This document shows positions 51,500 through 61,594 of a stretch of 64,000 nucleotides of DNA, in pieces (the first letter of the stretch is position 1; the number at the start of each line of letters is the position of its first letter). The position numbers and the translations under genes were made by a program. The DNA comes from Gari tellinella. Taxonomy: Eukaryota; Mollusca; Bivalvia; Cardiida; Psammobiidae. The stretch lies in contig OV277868.1 in assembly GCA_922989275.2 (NCBI GenBank), positions 79,598,216 through 79,662,215 of the forward strand. Direction: 5' to 3'. Under the pieces are notes generated by a model, which did not search any database, had not been told where the DNA came from, and saw nothing but the letters and a program-made list of their open reading frames with translations.

Positions 51500-51870
51500 G
51501 AAAATTTGACGGATTAAAATTGAAACAATTTTCAAAATCTATCAATGAGAAACATTTCGGTGAAACCAAACTGAAATTGGTTCTTTAGAAGACTTTTTAA
51601 GATATTGTGAATGGTTGCTATGGCAACACGACACTGGTCCAATCCACATGCTTTGAAAACATTTCGAAGATCACAACCACATTGTGTATCTGACCGAGTT
51701 TGGTAACAATTGGGCTGTTTCGGAGAAGAAAGTATCTTAAACAAATAATTTGTTTAAAATTATTTATTCTCCGAAACAACCCAATTTGAAACAAATTATG
51801 AACAGACATCAACACCGACACCTACGTACGACGGACGGTGACCGATCACAACAGCTAACCTCGAACTTAG
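51500..51870. repeat. Dispersed repeat fragment with internal hairpin
   Basis: AATTGGTTCTTTAGAAGACT, GTGAATGGTTGCTATGGCAA, and GACGGACGGTGACCGATCACAACAGCT at right are words of a mollusc repeat I know only by sight. 51710-51785 folds as GGGCTGTTTCGGAGAAGAAA / TTATTCTCCGAAACAACCC. Confidence 0.5.
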
Positions 51871-51876
51871 TGCTCA

Positions 51877-52117
51877 GGGGCCCATTTTACTAAACTACTT
51901 ACGCAAAATTTTTGCGTAAGTCAAAATCTTAAATTTTAACTTATACTTTCTATTATCACTTGCTACAAACAGCTAATAGCCAGATCAGAGGACGCGCTTT
52001 TAGCGCGTCCTCTGATCTAGCTATTTGCTGTTTGTAAATGTTTATGATCGAAAAATAAGAGTTAAACGATTTTGACTTACGCCAAAATTTTGCGTAAGTA
52101 GTTTAGTAAAACGGGCC
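51877..52117. mobile_element. GGGCCC-ended MITE 1 with central palindrome
   Basis: Ends GGGGCCCATTTTACTAAACT and AGTTTAGTAAAACGGGCC; the subterminal ACTTACGCAAAA / TTTTGCGTAAGT also inverted. Centre 51965-52036: CAAACAGCTAATAGCCAGAT, CAGAGGACGCGCT and complement. Shares GATCAGA.GACGCG with the core families but is otherwise distinct. Confidence 0.82.
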
Positions 52118-52120
52118 ACA

Positions 52121-52368
52121 GGGGCCCGTTTCATAAAACTTCGTATGTCAAAAATGATCGTAAGTCTAAACTTTAAAATACATTTAATTTCTGATTTCTC
52201 TATCTACTCCTGTCTAGTGACATCTCTTTGAATCGTCTTTTCAAGACGATTCCAAAAAGATGTCACAAGACATGATTAGATGGAGAAATAAATAATAATT
52301 GAGATTTGTATAATCTGACTTACGACAACATTAATTTTGTCGTTCGAAGTTGTATGAAACGGGCCCCA
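52121..52368. mobile_element. GGGCCC-ended MITE 2, immediately adjacent
   Basis: Ends GGGGCCCGTTTCATAAAACT and AGTTGTATGAAACGGGCCCC. Centre TGACATCTCTTTGAATCGTC / GACGATTCCAAAAAGATGTCA. Same end rule as MITE 1 but different interior, so a sister family; three bases separate the two. Confidence 0.82.
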
Positions 52369-52374
52369 GGTGCG

Positions 52375-52840
52375 GTCCGTCTAAAAATCCCAAACTTCCC
52401 CAAACATCCCCAAACCACTTTTAAAAACAAATTTTCCATATTCTAGCAAATGGTAGCTTAAAGTATGTTGAAAGTAAAGCAGAATGATTGAAGGCGCATT
52501 CTGCTTTATTTTCAACCTGCTTTCAGGGGATACCTATATATCTTTAAAACCAGAAACAGGCTATTGGATAATAGGTTGATATCTAGAAGTAACTACATGT
52601 GTATAGCTATCTTAAGTTTTATACCAGTTGCTCCCCTTGAAATGACAAACTATCGTATACATGTACATTGTATTTAGTTTTAATTTAACATTTTTTTCAT
52701 TAGTTTAGCTTAAATTCGCCATTTAAAAGATTTATTTGATTAGATATTAAGGAACTAAAGTAGTTTGGACTGTTTTTAGTGGTTTATACAGGTTTGGGGT
52801 GGTTTGGGGAGGTTTGAGGTCTTTAGGTGGACCTCTCAGA
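52375..52840. mobile_element. Inverted-repeat element with nested family B palindrome
   Basis: Ends CGTCTAAAAATCCCAAACTT / CCCCAAACATCCCCAAACCA (52378-52428) and TGGTTTGGGGAGGTTTGAGG (52788-52830) are inverted over about 50 bp. Inside at 52452-52525 is a B-type palindrome with an offset centre (AGAATGATTGAAGGCGCATTCT). Confidence 0.72.
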
Positions 52841-53261
52841 TGAGCTGAAATACATATTTGACATTGCATTGTTTATGCGGTTAAAGCGACATATGTGCTC
52901 CTGCTGTATTAACATGTATAAAGCTCCTAAGTTTTAATAAGTGAGTATACCCTCTCAAACATGAGCAAAACTGATAGTAACCTCAGCAGTTACATGTATG
53001 TGCTTCGATTTGTAAAACAATTTGAAATTTCTATTTTAAAATATTTCTACACGATGGAACAAATATGCAGCAATTGTACGGACTAAGAGGGTTTTATTAT
53101 CCGATTTTTCTGACCTGTCAGAGTTATATTTAGAACAGAATAGTTCATAATGGTAAATAGCTAACAGGGTAACATCGGATCTATATAGTCGTACACTTTC
53201 CAACTTGAGATAAGCATGATCCTCGTGCAGCACGAGACAGCTGCGCTAATTTTACTGATAC

Positions 53262-53415
53262 TGTATGTTATTCATTCTCAATAAACGTGTTTATGCTAAA
53301 AACTATTATGTTCATTGCAAACAGGTTGGAGCCAGATCAGACTCCAACCTGTTTGCTACCCAGATTAAAAAGATAAAATTAATTTTCTACAGTTTAGTGC
53401 ATTGTGTTTGCTATT
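53262..53415. mobile_element. Family D MITE with lost palindrome core
   Basis: GTTATTCATTCTCAATAAACG end, then 53316-53356: GCAAACAGGTTGGAGCCAG and CTCCAACCTGTTTGC arms meet at ATCAGA. The GACGCCGCG inner stem is deleted symmetrically. 52841-53261 has no recognised feature. Confidence 0.65.
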
Positions 53416-53579
53416 GGACCTTTCCACATTGAAATGTAAATGTAAAACGTAATATGTAATAAAATTGGGGGTGGTCTCAAAATCAAAATATATATAAAAA
53501 ATCTATATACATTTTGAAGCGCTCCTAACTTCATACTAATAAATTTGGCCGTGTCATGACAAAACCAGTCTCATTGAAA

Positions 53580-53830
53580 TGAAAACAGTGTGTGATCAGA
53601 TCAGCTGCGGCGTATGTGACACGACGTCCGATTAGGAGTTGCCATTGATCAGAACACATCCAAGTTTATTATCAGTGTAAAGAATTCGTGGAAATAGTCT
53701 TATGTGGCGACGGCGACTAGTTTTGGTCTACACTCTTTGCTTGTCAATAAGTTTAGTTTTGTCACGGCCTAAAAATCCATTTTAGCGCACCTGGCACGAA
53801 ATACCAAGTTCAGCTCCAAAACTCCGATGA
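53580..53830. repeat. Degenerate palindrome and CACCTGGCACGAA element end
   Basis: 53591-53645 is an eroded GATCAG..GCGGCGT palindrome. 53785-53815 (GCGCACCTGGCACGAAATAC) is a fragment of the element at 61595. Confidence 0.5.
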
Positions 53831-53876
53831 ATAATGAACATTCTGCAAATGGTTTTCCATTTTCGCATTACTACAG

Positions 53877-54231
53877 CGATCCCTCTCTACAACAACACCC
53901 AATGAAAGACACGATGGAATGCGTTGTTCGGGGGAGTCGTGAAAGGGAGGGAAATGACTTACATTTGTTAACAGCTTGGATCCAAATCAGACGCTGCGTA
54001 ACGCGGCGTCTGATCTGGATTCAAGCTGTTTGTCCCAAGTCATTCAGTTTTTTTCAGTCAAAATATCCATTATGTAACTTAGAGAAAAACAGCAGACAAC
54101 AATTTTAAGCAGACGAGTTTGCAGCAGTAAAAGCGTTAGGTATAATTGACCTGTTTAGGGAACGACAGCAATTGTCGTTGTGAGGAGGGCATCGTTGTTA
54201 GGAGGGCCGTTGTAGGGAATGATCACTGTAT
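53877..54231 (+). mobile_element. Palindromic MITE, family C
   Basis: ATCCCTCTCTACAACAACAC and CCGTTGTAGGGAATGATCAC ends. Core palindrome 53968-54032 with GGATCCAAATCAGACGCTGCG arms. Inner GCAGACAACAATTTTAAGCA as in 7507. 54232-55210 downstream: a 74-codon frame from 54648 is not supported; otherwise no feature. Confidence 0.8.
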
Positions 54232-55280
54232 CTACATGTACACATATACACGACATTGAAAGTTTACTTGCTGTATCCGATTGATAAACCATACAGGTAT
54301 GATAAGCTGGTACGCACGGGAATTTCGTGTCGTTATATCTACTAAACCCCACAAGGCGTTGTAGCAAGATTTTACATGCACCAAAACGAAAATGATCTAT
54401 GCACACAGAGTCTCTCTATAGACCAGCCCAAGCGAATCGATAAAATTGAGTATTCTTCTGTTAGACCTATTTTCGGATAATTTGGAATAATAGTGGTTGG
54501 TTCGGGCCTACACTGTGTGCACATCGACTCATTTCTGCTACCAGGCGTTAATTGACATGTAACGCTTGTTAAGGTTCTTTTCAGAGGACTAATAATCGAC
54601 GACACTTGCTATTAGCTTCGCTTTTTGCTTTACTTCAATCTACAGAGGACGAAAAATATAATTTCCAACAGATTAGATCGGCTTTCATTTCTTTACAAAT
54701 TCCAACCCTGGCACTATCCTAATGTCAGGCAGCGCATGGTTTTCGAAGATGCCACTGCTTTCGCTAGAAGCGCCTATGTCCCGCTAACAACTAATAGACG
54801 ATGTGAAAGAGAACGATGGAAAGGGAGAAAACTGAACCGGATTATATGCCGGAACAGAGTCTGTGTTTAAACAAGCTTTTGCGAACGTAAACTATTACAG
54901 GGTTATTAGCTCAGTTTGAAGGAACAGAAGGATGCTGCTTCCAATCAGTGTAAAATGGACCGCATGCTGGAAAGCAAGAAATGTTATCCATTAAACCAAT
55001 AAAACGTGCATGCCCTTGTGCGTTATATTACAATTAAAATAATATTGAGATACATAGTACATTTAAGTTTACAATTACATTTAAGTTTAATGTGGAAAGG
55101 TCCAATAATGGCTTATCTACTGTACATTACGGACACTAAATACAGCTTTCCGTATCCCTGGCTGACAGTACGGAAATCAACGAGTACCGTGATCATCCCT
55201 TTTCAATTTTTTTGAATGTTCCAATCTAAAAACAACTCTGACAGGTCAGAAGAAAACACTACATGTAATATCCATTTCAG

Positions 55281-55622
55281 ATGACACACTCTGTAGCCAT
55301 AGTCAACAAGATGGGATCTACTATCTGGGTCAAATGCGAAGAGGTACAACCAAATATGAAAGATCTGGCACCTTTGATACAAGCTCTAAAAAGTGACTAC
55401 AGACAAGCACTTAACTCATGGTTTACATGGCCAGGCACGGGATATACTCCAGTAAACCATTTAGGTTACATGCCCTTCCATTTCAAACAGGAAACATTAA
55501 TCGCTTTTATATCTATATATGGCGATGATGGAAGGGTTATTCTAGGTGGAGTGCCACGCCCAATTCCATGTAATATTGAAGTTCCAGCTAATGGAATAGC
55601 TACATTGTGTAAAATTGACTAA
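55281..55622 (+). CDS. Small protein of unknown family, paralog 2
   Basis: 113 residues, MTHSVAIVNKMGSTIWVKCE to the stop at 55620. As in paralog 1, a splice acceptor (TATCCATTTCAG) ends exactly at the ATG, so a noncoding first exon is expected. Shared landmarks: STIWVKCEEVQPN, W.TWPG.GYTP, QETL, FISIYGDDGRVILGGVPRPIP and the closing VPANGI. It is about four residues longer, with KSDYRQAL in place of SGINKDGG. Conservation of both protein and splice site across 19 kb on one strand points to a dispersed duplication of a working gene. I recognise no family, secretion signal or catalytic motif. Confidence 0.72.
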   Translation: MTHSVAIVNKMGSTIWVKCEEVQPNMKDLAPLIQALKSDYRQALNSWFTWPGTGYTPVNHLGYMPFHFKQETLIAFISIYGDDGRVILGGVPRPIPCNIEVPANGIATLCKID

Positions 55623-55734
55623 ATGGTCAATGTCCTATCACTTAACACATTTTATGAACTGTTGACCTTTCACTGTCAATGACATTAAAAGGAGTCAAAC
55701 TTGTGTCAAGCGGTCAATGAAGAGGAGGTGAATT

Positions 55735-55910
55735 CTGGGTCCATGCTTCTTTGCGTTCGAGCTGAGTCTAAAATCATTCTCAAGCATTTGATTGGTCAGA
55801 TTTGAGCCTAGGCTCAAATCTGCCAAATCAAATGCTTGGGAACGAACTCAGGCTCAATTAAAACGCTTTATAAGCGCTGGGTCTGAACGCAGAACCCAAA
55901 GTCAGGGTAT
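55735..55910. mobile_element. Hairpin MITE with CAAGCATTTGATTGG arms
   Basis: TCTGGGTCCATGCTTCTTTGCG … TCTCAAGCATTTGATTGGTC … AGATTTGAGCC meets GGCTCAAATCT … AATCAAATGCTTGGGA … CTGGGTCTGAACGCAGAACC. A single arm of the same family is at 42095-42170. Confidence 0.75.
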
Positions 55911-56023
55911 CTGCTTTACTCTTATCCTACAGCAAAAGTTCCATGTGCGGATTTAGCGATAACTATTATAAACAATTTGGAGCTCAACTGGGTGCACTTT
56001 GTTATATTTTCTGCAAATATTTT

Positions 56024-56052
56024 TGTGGCGTTTGTCGTCAGACAACGCCACA
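56024..56052. repeat. Small hairpin TGTGGCGTTTGTCGTCAGACAACGCCACA
   Basis: Perfect 12-bp arms, 5-base loop region. Surrounding 55911-56984 holds no supported gene; reading frames at 55999 and 56486 lack motifs or splice context. Confidence 0.6.
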
Positions 56053-56984
56053 ATGTCAGTACTGGATTTCAACAATCGTATCACATGCTACAGTCGGTCT
56101 TTAACGACCATCATAATGAGGTTATCTAGGTTTCAAAGACAGGTGACTGCTTACTGCAGGTTGGAAAAAATGCAGACCGCTCCCATAAGACCGTTATTCA
56201 TTACATCTGACCTGAATAAAAAGCCATCTGTCTTTAATGTGCACTTTGCTACCTCATTGCATGCTCGCTTACAACAGGCAATACTGTGGTCCAGTTTGAT
56301 ACCTTATAACAGCTAATATTCCGAGCATGACGTATTTAACAAATAGACCCTGAATATATGGGCGATTGCTTAACTAATTTATCACATAAAACGTAGAAAG
56401 TAAGTCTGGCAATAAATCCACTCAGGTACGCTTAAAATTATTTGTATTTGTGATAAAACAATTACAAGAAAAACTCAAATAAAAATTATGCTAAGAAGTG
56501 GCATCGCACCGTGCGCGGAGCGATACAACAAGACAGCGAAACACAATGAGCGTGTTCACCTGAGACTCTCGGGTTGACCCAAGTTCCTGATGTTACATAA
56601 ACAAATATAAATCGAGTTCGTAGGCTACTCGAATGACGTATTTTGACTCTGAACCGAACTCTATCCCGACCCAGCGTTCCGCTTGGGTTCACTTTATTTC
56701 CAAAAGTCGGCACAGGGAGATGCAAGCAGTTCGTAAGTAAAAATATCAAATTTTCGTAATTTACTCCAACATACACAATTTCAACTGATCAGTCAAATTC
56801 TCTATGTAATTTATTAATGTTTTATGTAGATACTGAATTTCGTTGATGAATTAGTAGATCTAATACGGCCTTATGAAAACTTATTGCCCAGCCTTAGCTC
56901 GTTACGGAGTGGGTGGGGGGAAAAGTGACAGTCGTTTATGTTCGCGTAACAACCATCTTTTCACGGATGCAATATTACTTTTCA

Positions 56985-57190
56985 AGCCTTTTGGATCCTT
57001 ATCAGAAGCCGCGTAAAGCGGCATCTGATCAGGATCCACAATGGTTGACATTTTTTTATTTGTTTTAGAACAGACGACTTTTCAAGAAAAGCTAGTTGAT
57101 CAAAAGCCACCTTTTAACGGATGAAATATTTGCTTTCAAACTTTTTAGATTTTTATCAGAAGCCGTGTAGAGCTATTGACACTTAGTTTT
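56985..57190. repeat. Core palindrome copy followed by a decayed second copy
   Basis: Palindrome 56985-57048: TTTGGATCCTTATCAGAAGC with complement; the unit restarts at 57107 (CCACCTTTTAACGGATG … TTATCAGAAGCCGTGTAG) but its second arm is missing. ACCATCTTTTCACGGATG precedes each, so they are tandem copies. Confidence 0.6.
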
Positions 57191-57557
57191 AGAACAGACT
57201 TTATTTATGCTTTTCGGTGGATTACCACGAAATAGCAGTGGATGATCACTTGGTAATCCACTGCAGTGGATTATCACCAATCGCTTTTTATTATGAATTT
57301 TCCCCGTAGGGCTCCCCAAGAATCGTAGTCAATCGTGTCTTATCGTTAAATTCCGGCAGTCCGATTTGTCGCGAACTACTCACCGGAAGAGCACGAATCC
57401 AAACTCGGGAGCAACGAGTGACGTCATTATACCGCCAACTGTCACGCGCGTGTGTTCGACATAAAATGTGGGGCTCAACACGGGATAAATAATGTACGTT
57501 CGCTTTCAATTTTTAAACAATTTCGTTTAAAAAGTGGCTTAAAAGCATAAATAAATA

Positions 57558-57717
57558 GAATAACTGTGTTTTTTCAGTGTAAGATCGAATTTAATCCATT
57601 TCGTGAACATCAGACTGTTATATTTTCACTCGTGGCTTCGCCACTCGTGAAAATATAACGTCTGATGTTCACTCAATGGATTAAATTTCGATCTTACACT
57701 GAAAAAAACAGTTATCC
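57558..57717. mobile_element. 160-bp near-perfect palindrome
   Basis: AATAACTGTGTTTTTTCAGT, GTAAGATCGAATTTAATCCA, GAACATCAGAC.GTTATATT and their complements close around TCACTCGTGGCTTCGCCACT. A few mismatches only. A foldback MITE; no target duplication is clear. Confidence 0.85.
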
Positions 57718-57779
57718 TCTATATATTTGCTTTAATGCTTTTTAAATATATCTGGAAGTGACTATTACTATTACTTTTT

Positions 57780-57900
57780 TATCAATTTGGATCCTGATCA
57801 GAAGCTGCATAAAGAAAGACTATCTTTTGCATGATAGGTGCTCAAATTATTTTCAAGCAGTTTGGATCCTGATCAGAAGCCGTATGTGGCGGCATATTCT
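57780..57900. repeat. Two half-palindromes of the core family
   Basis: TTTGGATCCTGATCAGAAGC at 57786 and again at 57862, each lacking its partner arm. Consistent with cutting of the hairpin near its tip. Confidence 0.6.
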
Positions 57901-58035
57901 CTTTTCCAGTCATCCGGGCATTTAATGTCATATGCATACTCTTGGTCCTTCATTCGGATGGCGTCGGTCTTACTTGGAGAAAAAATTAAATCTAATTTTC
58001 GGTAAATTAAATCGCGCTTTTGCAACTTATGTAAT

Positions 58036-60207
58036 GGGGTCATTTCACCGAACTCGTACGACCTGAAACAGTCGCATGCGACCACGCGCGATCTTGATCG
58101 CAGCTCGGTTTTCCCGAAGTCGCGGGCAAAAACCGCGCGACCTACCACATTATTTTCCGTGTACGCTCAATGTTCGATGTTAGCTCGTTTGACCTTCGAT
58201 GTGTACGCTTTACTTTTGTCCAATACGCTCTACATACGCTCTATATACGCTCTACCTACGACCATCCACTCGATCTGAAGCGATCTTGACACGACCAAGA
58301 CTCTTTCGGTTCGACCAATCTACGACATAGCCTCGACCTCTAGACGATCTATCCTCGAAAGCGCGCAACCTCGGCCGACCAAGACTTATGCCCGGCCGAT
58401 CTAGCTACGTCCGAGTTGCAATGTACTCTCGAGCAATACGACTTAGATGCGATTTCGAACGTTCTAGCCTCGCTCAGACAACACATTCTCGATCTTTTCT
58501 CGACAGTCTCGCTCGAGCTACGCGCGAATTCGTTATGGTTGCGTGGATTTGCGCGCGACTTTTTGCGATCTTAATAAAAGGTCTGGCGATCGATGGACGA
58601 CCTTCAGTTTTTGACCAGTCTCTGAAGGGAAATCATGGACCAAACCGCTCTGCATTTGTTATTGGTTCGGTTCGGAACAAATCGGCAGTGACGATAATGG
58701 CCTATCGCTGTTCGTAGAGTCCATATATTTGGTCTGATCTTATCAGGGGTCCTCAACATTATCAGAAATTTTGATTGTATTAACTTTTTTATCCAAACTA
58801 AACCAAAAAACCCATATCACACCATAATTTGATAAACATTTAAAAAAAGCATCCCCGAAAAAACAAAAAACTTTAAGTATTCCTTTACCCAATAACCTGT
58901 TTCTAGATTTGAAGGCCGCTTAAAGTAAGTTGAACGTGAAGCAGATTGCTCCTTAAGGCGTTTGTGGTGACTAAATTGTGGGAGGGAAACCGGAGTATCT
59001 TGAGAAACTCCACTTGGTTGGATGGGCGATCACTGCAACCTCAAACACTGCCAATATCGAACTCGGACCGCATTAGTGAGTATCATGAGCGCTAACCACT
59101 TAGCTGCCCATCTAGTTTGACTCTGATATTAAGTGTTTCTGTAAGTGGTTTTTTTTTTTATTTTGGTGAGGGTGATTTTTTCTTGTTTTTTTGTTTTTCT
59201 ATTTTTGTGTGTGTATTTTTGTAGTTGTTTTGGGTAGTTATTTTTTGTTTTTTTGTGGGAAAGATTTTTTCTTGTTTTTTTTTCTATTGTTTGTTTTTGT
59301 CTTTTTTACCCTTTCACTGCCAATATGACGGAAATAGCCATCTTACACTGTCGCTGCATTGTTATAATATCGACTTATACTTGTCACTCTCTTTAACTTT
59401 TAAAATTTCTGTTTTATGCATTTGGACTTAGGAAACATTGATATGACTGTCAAATGATTTGGATTATATTCAAACACCGCATTACGCGGCGTCTGATCAG
59501 GATCCAATATATTTACGGTCTTGGCAATGATAGGGTTTATCTTTTCATTTTATTCATGATTCAAAGAAACAAGTGTATAATAAAACAAGATTTATAAAAT
59601 ATTTAATATATTTACGCAAAAATACATTATTTACAATAATTGCCAAGGGTTACATTCATTTACTCGTAGTTACTTTATTGGTTGAAGCTTACATAGGTCG
59701 CACCTTAATCCTTCTATCTCGATCCAATCATGCCAATAGAAATAATATGGAGCGTCAGGGACTAGGGAAGGTCTGGGATACGTCGCGTGGAGCGAGGCTT
59801 GATCGCAAAAGAGCGAAGCTAGATCACACGGATCGAGCGAGGATTGAACAGTGGTCCAGCAGCACGACCATGCGCGCGATCAGTTCTCGCTCGAGTAGAC
59901 TGAGCCTTGCTCACCCCCGCTCTAGTTTTGATCGTCTCTCGACCAATACGTTCTTTCCTCGACCATGCTCGCTCTTTCGACGCTCTCCGTGCGACTTTTA
60001 GATCGAGGCTCGGTTTTTTGACATGTCGAAAAACCGAGCTACGATCTATTTTTCCAGGAGACCAATCCTCGACCATGTGCGACCACAGGAGACCAAGGTG
60101 CGACCAACCCTCGGTCAACCGTCGACAACGTGCGACCTGGGGCGACCAAGCCACGCTCTGAGATCGCAGCTCAGTCTTCCGGGAAAATTTCTTGGTGAAA
60201 TGACCCC
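58036..60207. mobile_element. Possible 2.2-kb element with GGGGTCATTTCACC ends
   Basis: GGGGTCATTTCACC (58036) and its exact complement (60194-60207), each followed inward by related GCAGCTCGG / CTGAGCTGCGATC words. Inside are CGACC/CTCGA-rich stretches (58150-58560, 59750-60170), a T/G-rich tract (59140-59310) and the core-palindrome copy at 59452-59514. No transposase. The two ends could also belong to two separate short elements. Confidence 0.45.
59452..59514. repeat. Core palindrome copy, left arm decayed
   Basis: TTTGGATTATATTCAAACACCGCATTACGCGGCGTCTGATCAGGATCC: right arm intact, left arm with several changes. Confidence 0.65.
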
Positions 60208-60760
60208 TTAAAGGGACTCGCAACCGGATGGTGTACTTGTCAAAATAAAATAAAATACTCAAATAAAATAAAAGCAAATTTGTGGCATTATTTGGCTTCT
60301 GACATTAAAAAAATATGACCAGTCCAAAAAAAGTCTCAAGAATCGTCACCGAATCTTAGATTTTTAGATATTTTCCATCGTTTTTCTATACCGACTAGTA
60401 GACGGTATAGTTGTTGTTGTTGCTTCTCTACACGGGCTCAGACATAAACACGAGCCGAATTACGAAGTTGTATGCACCTCCATCGCTACACATTGAAATA
60501 CGTTAAATCGATCCGAGATAAACGGATAGTTCCGTGGTCCATTGGTCTAAGCGGTCTCCCCTATTTTGCCTTCTGTCCGCCAATGCCAGGCCCCGGGTTC
60601 GAATCCCACCAGAGACCAATTTTTTTTTTTATTGAAATACATTTTTTTAAACAGAATTTCTTATCCTAATCTAATTCTTTACCATTTATATAAGCGTTTG
60701 ACACATATTTACAAATTACTATTTTTAATGCACCATCTGGTTGCGAGTCGCTTTAAGACC
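60205..60760. mobile_element. Inverted-repeat element carrying a tRNA-like sequence
   Basis: TTAAAGGGACTCGCAACCGG … ATGGTG (60209-60232) and CACCATCTGGTTGCGAGTCG (60730-60755) are inverted with two mismatches. The tRNA-like sequence lies centrally at 60530-60618. Confidence 0.72.
60530..60618 (+). pseudogene. tRNA-like sequence
   Basis: A-box-like TGGTCTAAGCGGTC and B-box GGTTCGAATCC, then AGAGACCA and a T run that could end Pol III transcription. The acceptor 5' arm no longer pairs with AGAGACC, so it is a tRNA relic rather than a working gene. Confidence 0.55.
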
Positions 60761-61594
60761 TTTGTAGTATTCATAGGACCTATTCAGATAATAATGCGTA
60801 AAAATGAATGAGATGAAAAGCGACGCTGTATACTAGCTTATATGTAGATTTCGGGTTTGTTGTCCCCGAGTGCGCATGCTCGCTAAGTGTAAACAAACAG
60901 AGTATGACGTAGCACTGGAAAACAGAGTTGTCAGGATCAACATAATTGTTGACACTGACACTAATATTAATATTTCGAAACATTGTGAACTGATGACCAT
61001 AATGGCAAATTTGTTCCTAATTACTAAATTTTTTTCAAAGATAATGCTTTTTCTGGGCATCAACTTATAACAAATTGAATGTTTCCCAGTTATATGTATA
61101 TCCTTTTATCCTCTATGTGGTACGCTTCGACCAAAAATGGTATGTTTTGAATGGGTACGCTTTGACCATAACCCGCTTAACCCATTGCCCCATAGCTTGT
61201 TTTTAGTATCATGATACAGGGATAAAAGAAATGGAATTTGTCACTCGTCCTCAAGTTAAAGTTTTGACCCCTTAGAGTTTGAGTTTGACGCTAACAAAAA
61301 CTATAAAACTGGAATGACATTTAATTTCTATGGCAGCCCAGTTTTGTGACATTTTTGGGGTCCGGTAAGCGATATTCGGCCCCCTTTCTCAAGTAAAAAA
61401 AAATACTTTTCCTAACATTTTGTAAAATACCACAGTGCTTAAAGATTTCTTTGCAAATTACATTAAAACTACTGTTTTTACATATTTTACAGATTTTACA
61501 TCACTCTTGAGGTAGATGGTGAATCTACAACATACCTTGCAGATGCATCATTAGTGGAGATGATGAATTCAGAAGGTAAATTAAGCATTAGATT

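Noticed and set aside
54648..54870. Possible exon with FLYKFQPWHYPNVRQRMVFE
   Set aside because: No recognised motif, no clear acceptor/donor pair and no second copy; too weak to annotate.
55999..56316. 105-residue frame beginning near the small hairpin
   Set aside because: No motif, no splice context, and it begins inside a hairpin; probably chance.
5838..59514. Core palindromes as bacterial-type terminators or attC sites
   Set aside because: No bacterial genes or integrase context; they sit centrally in elements with terminal inverted repeats and TTAA duplications.
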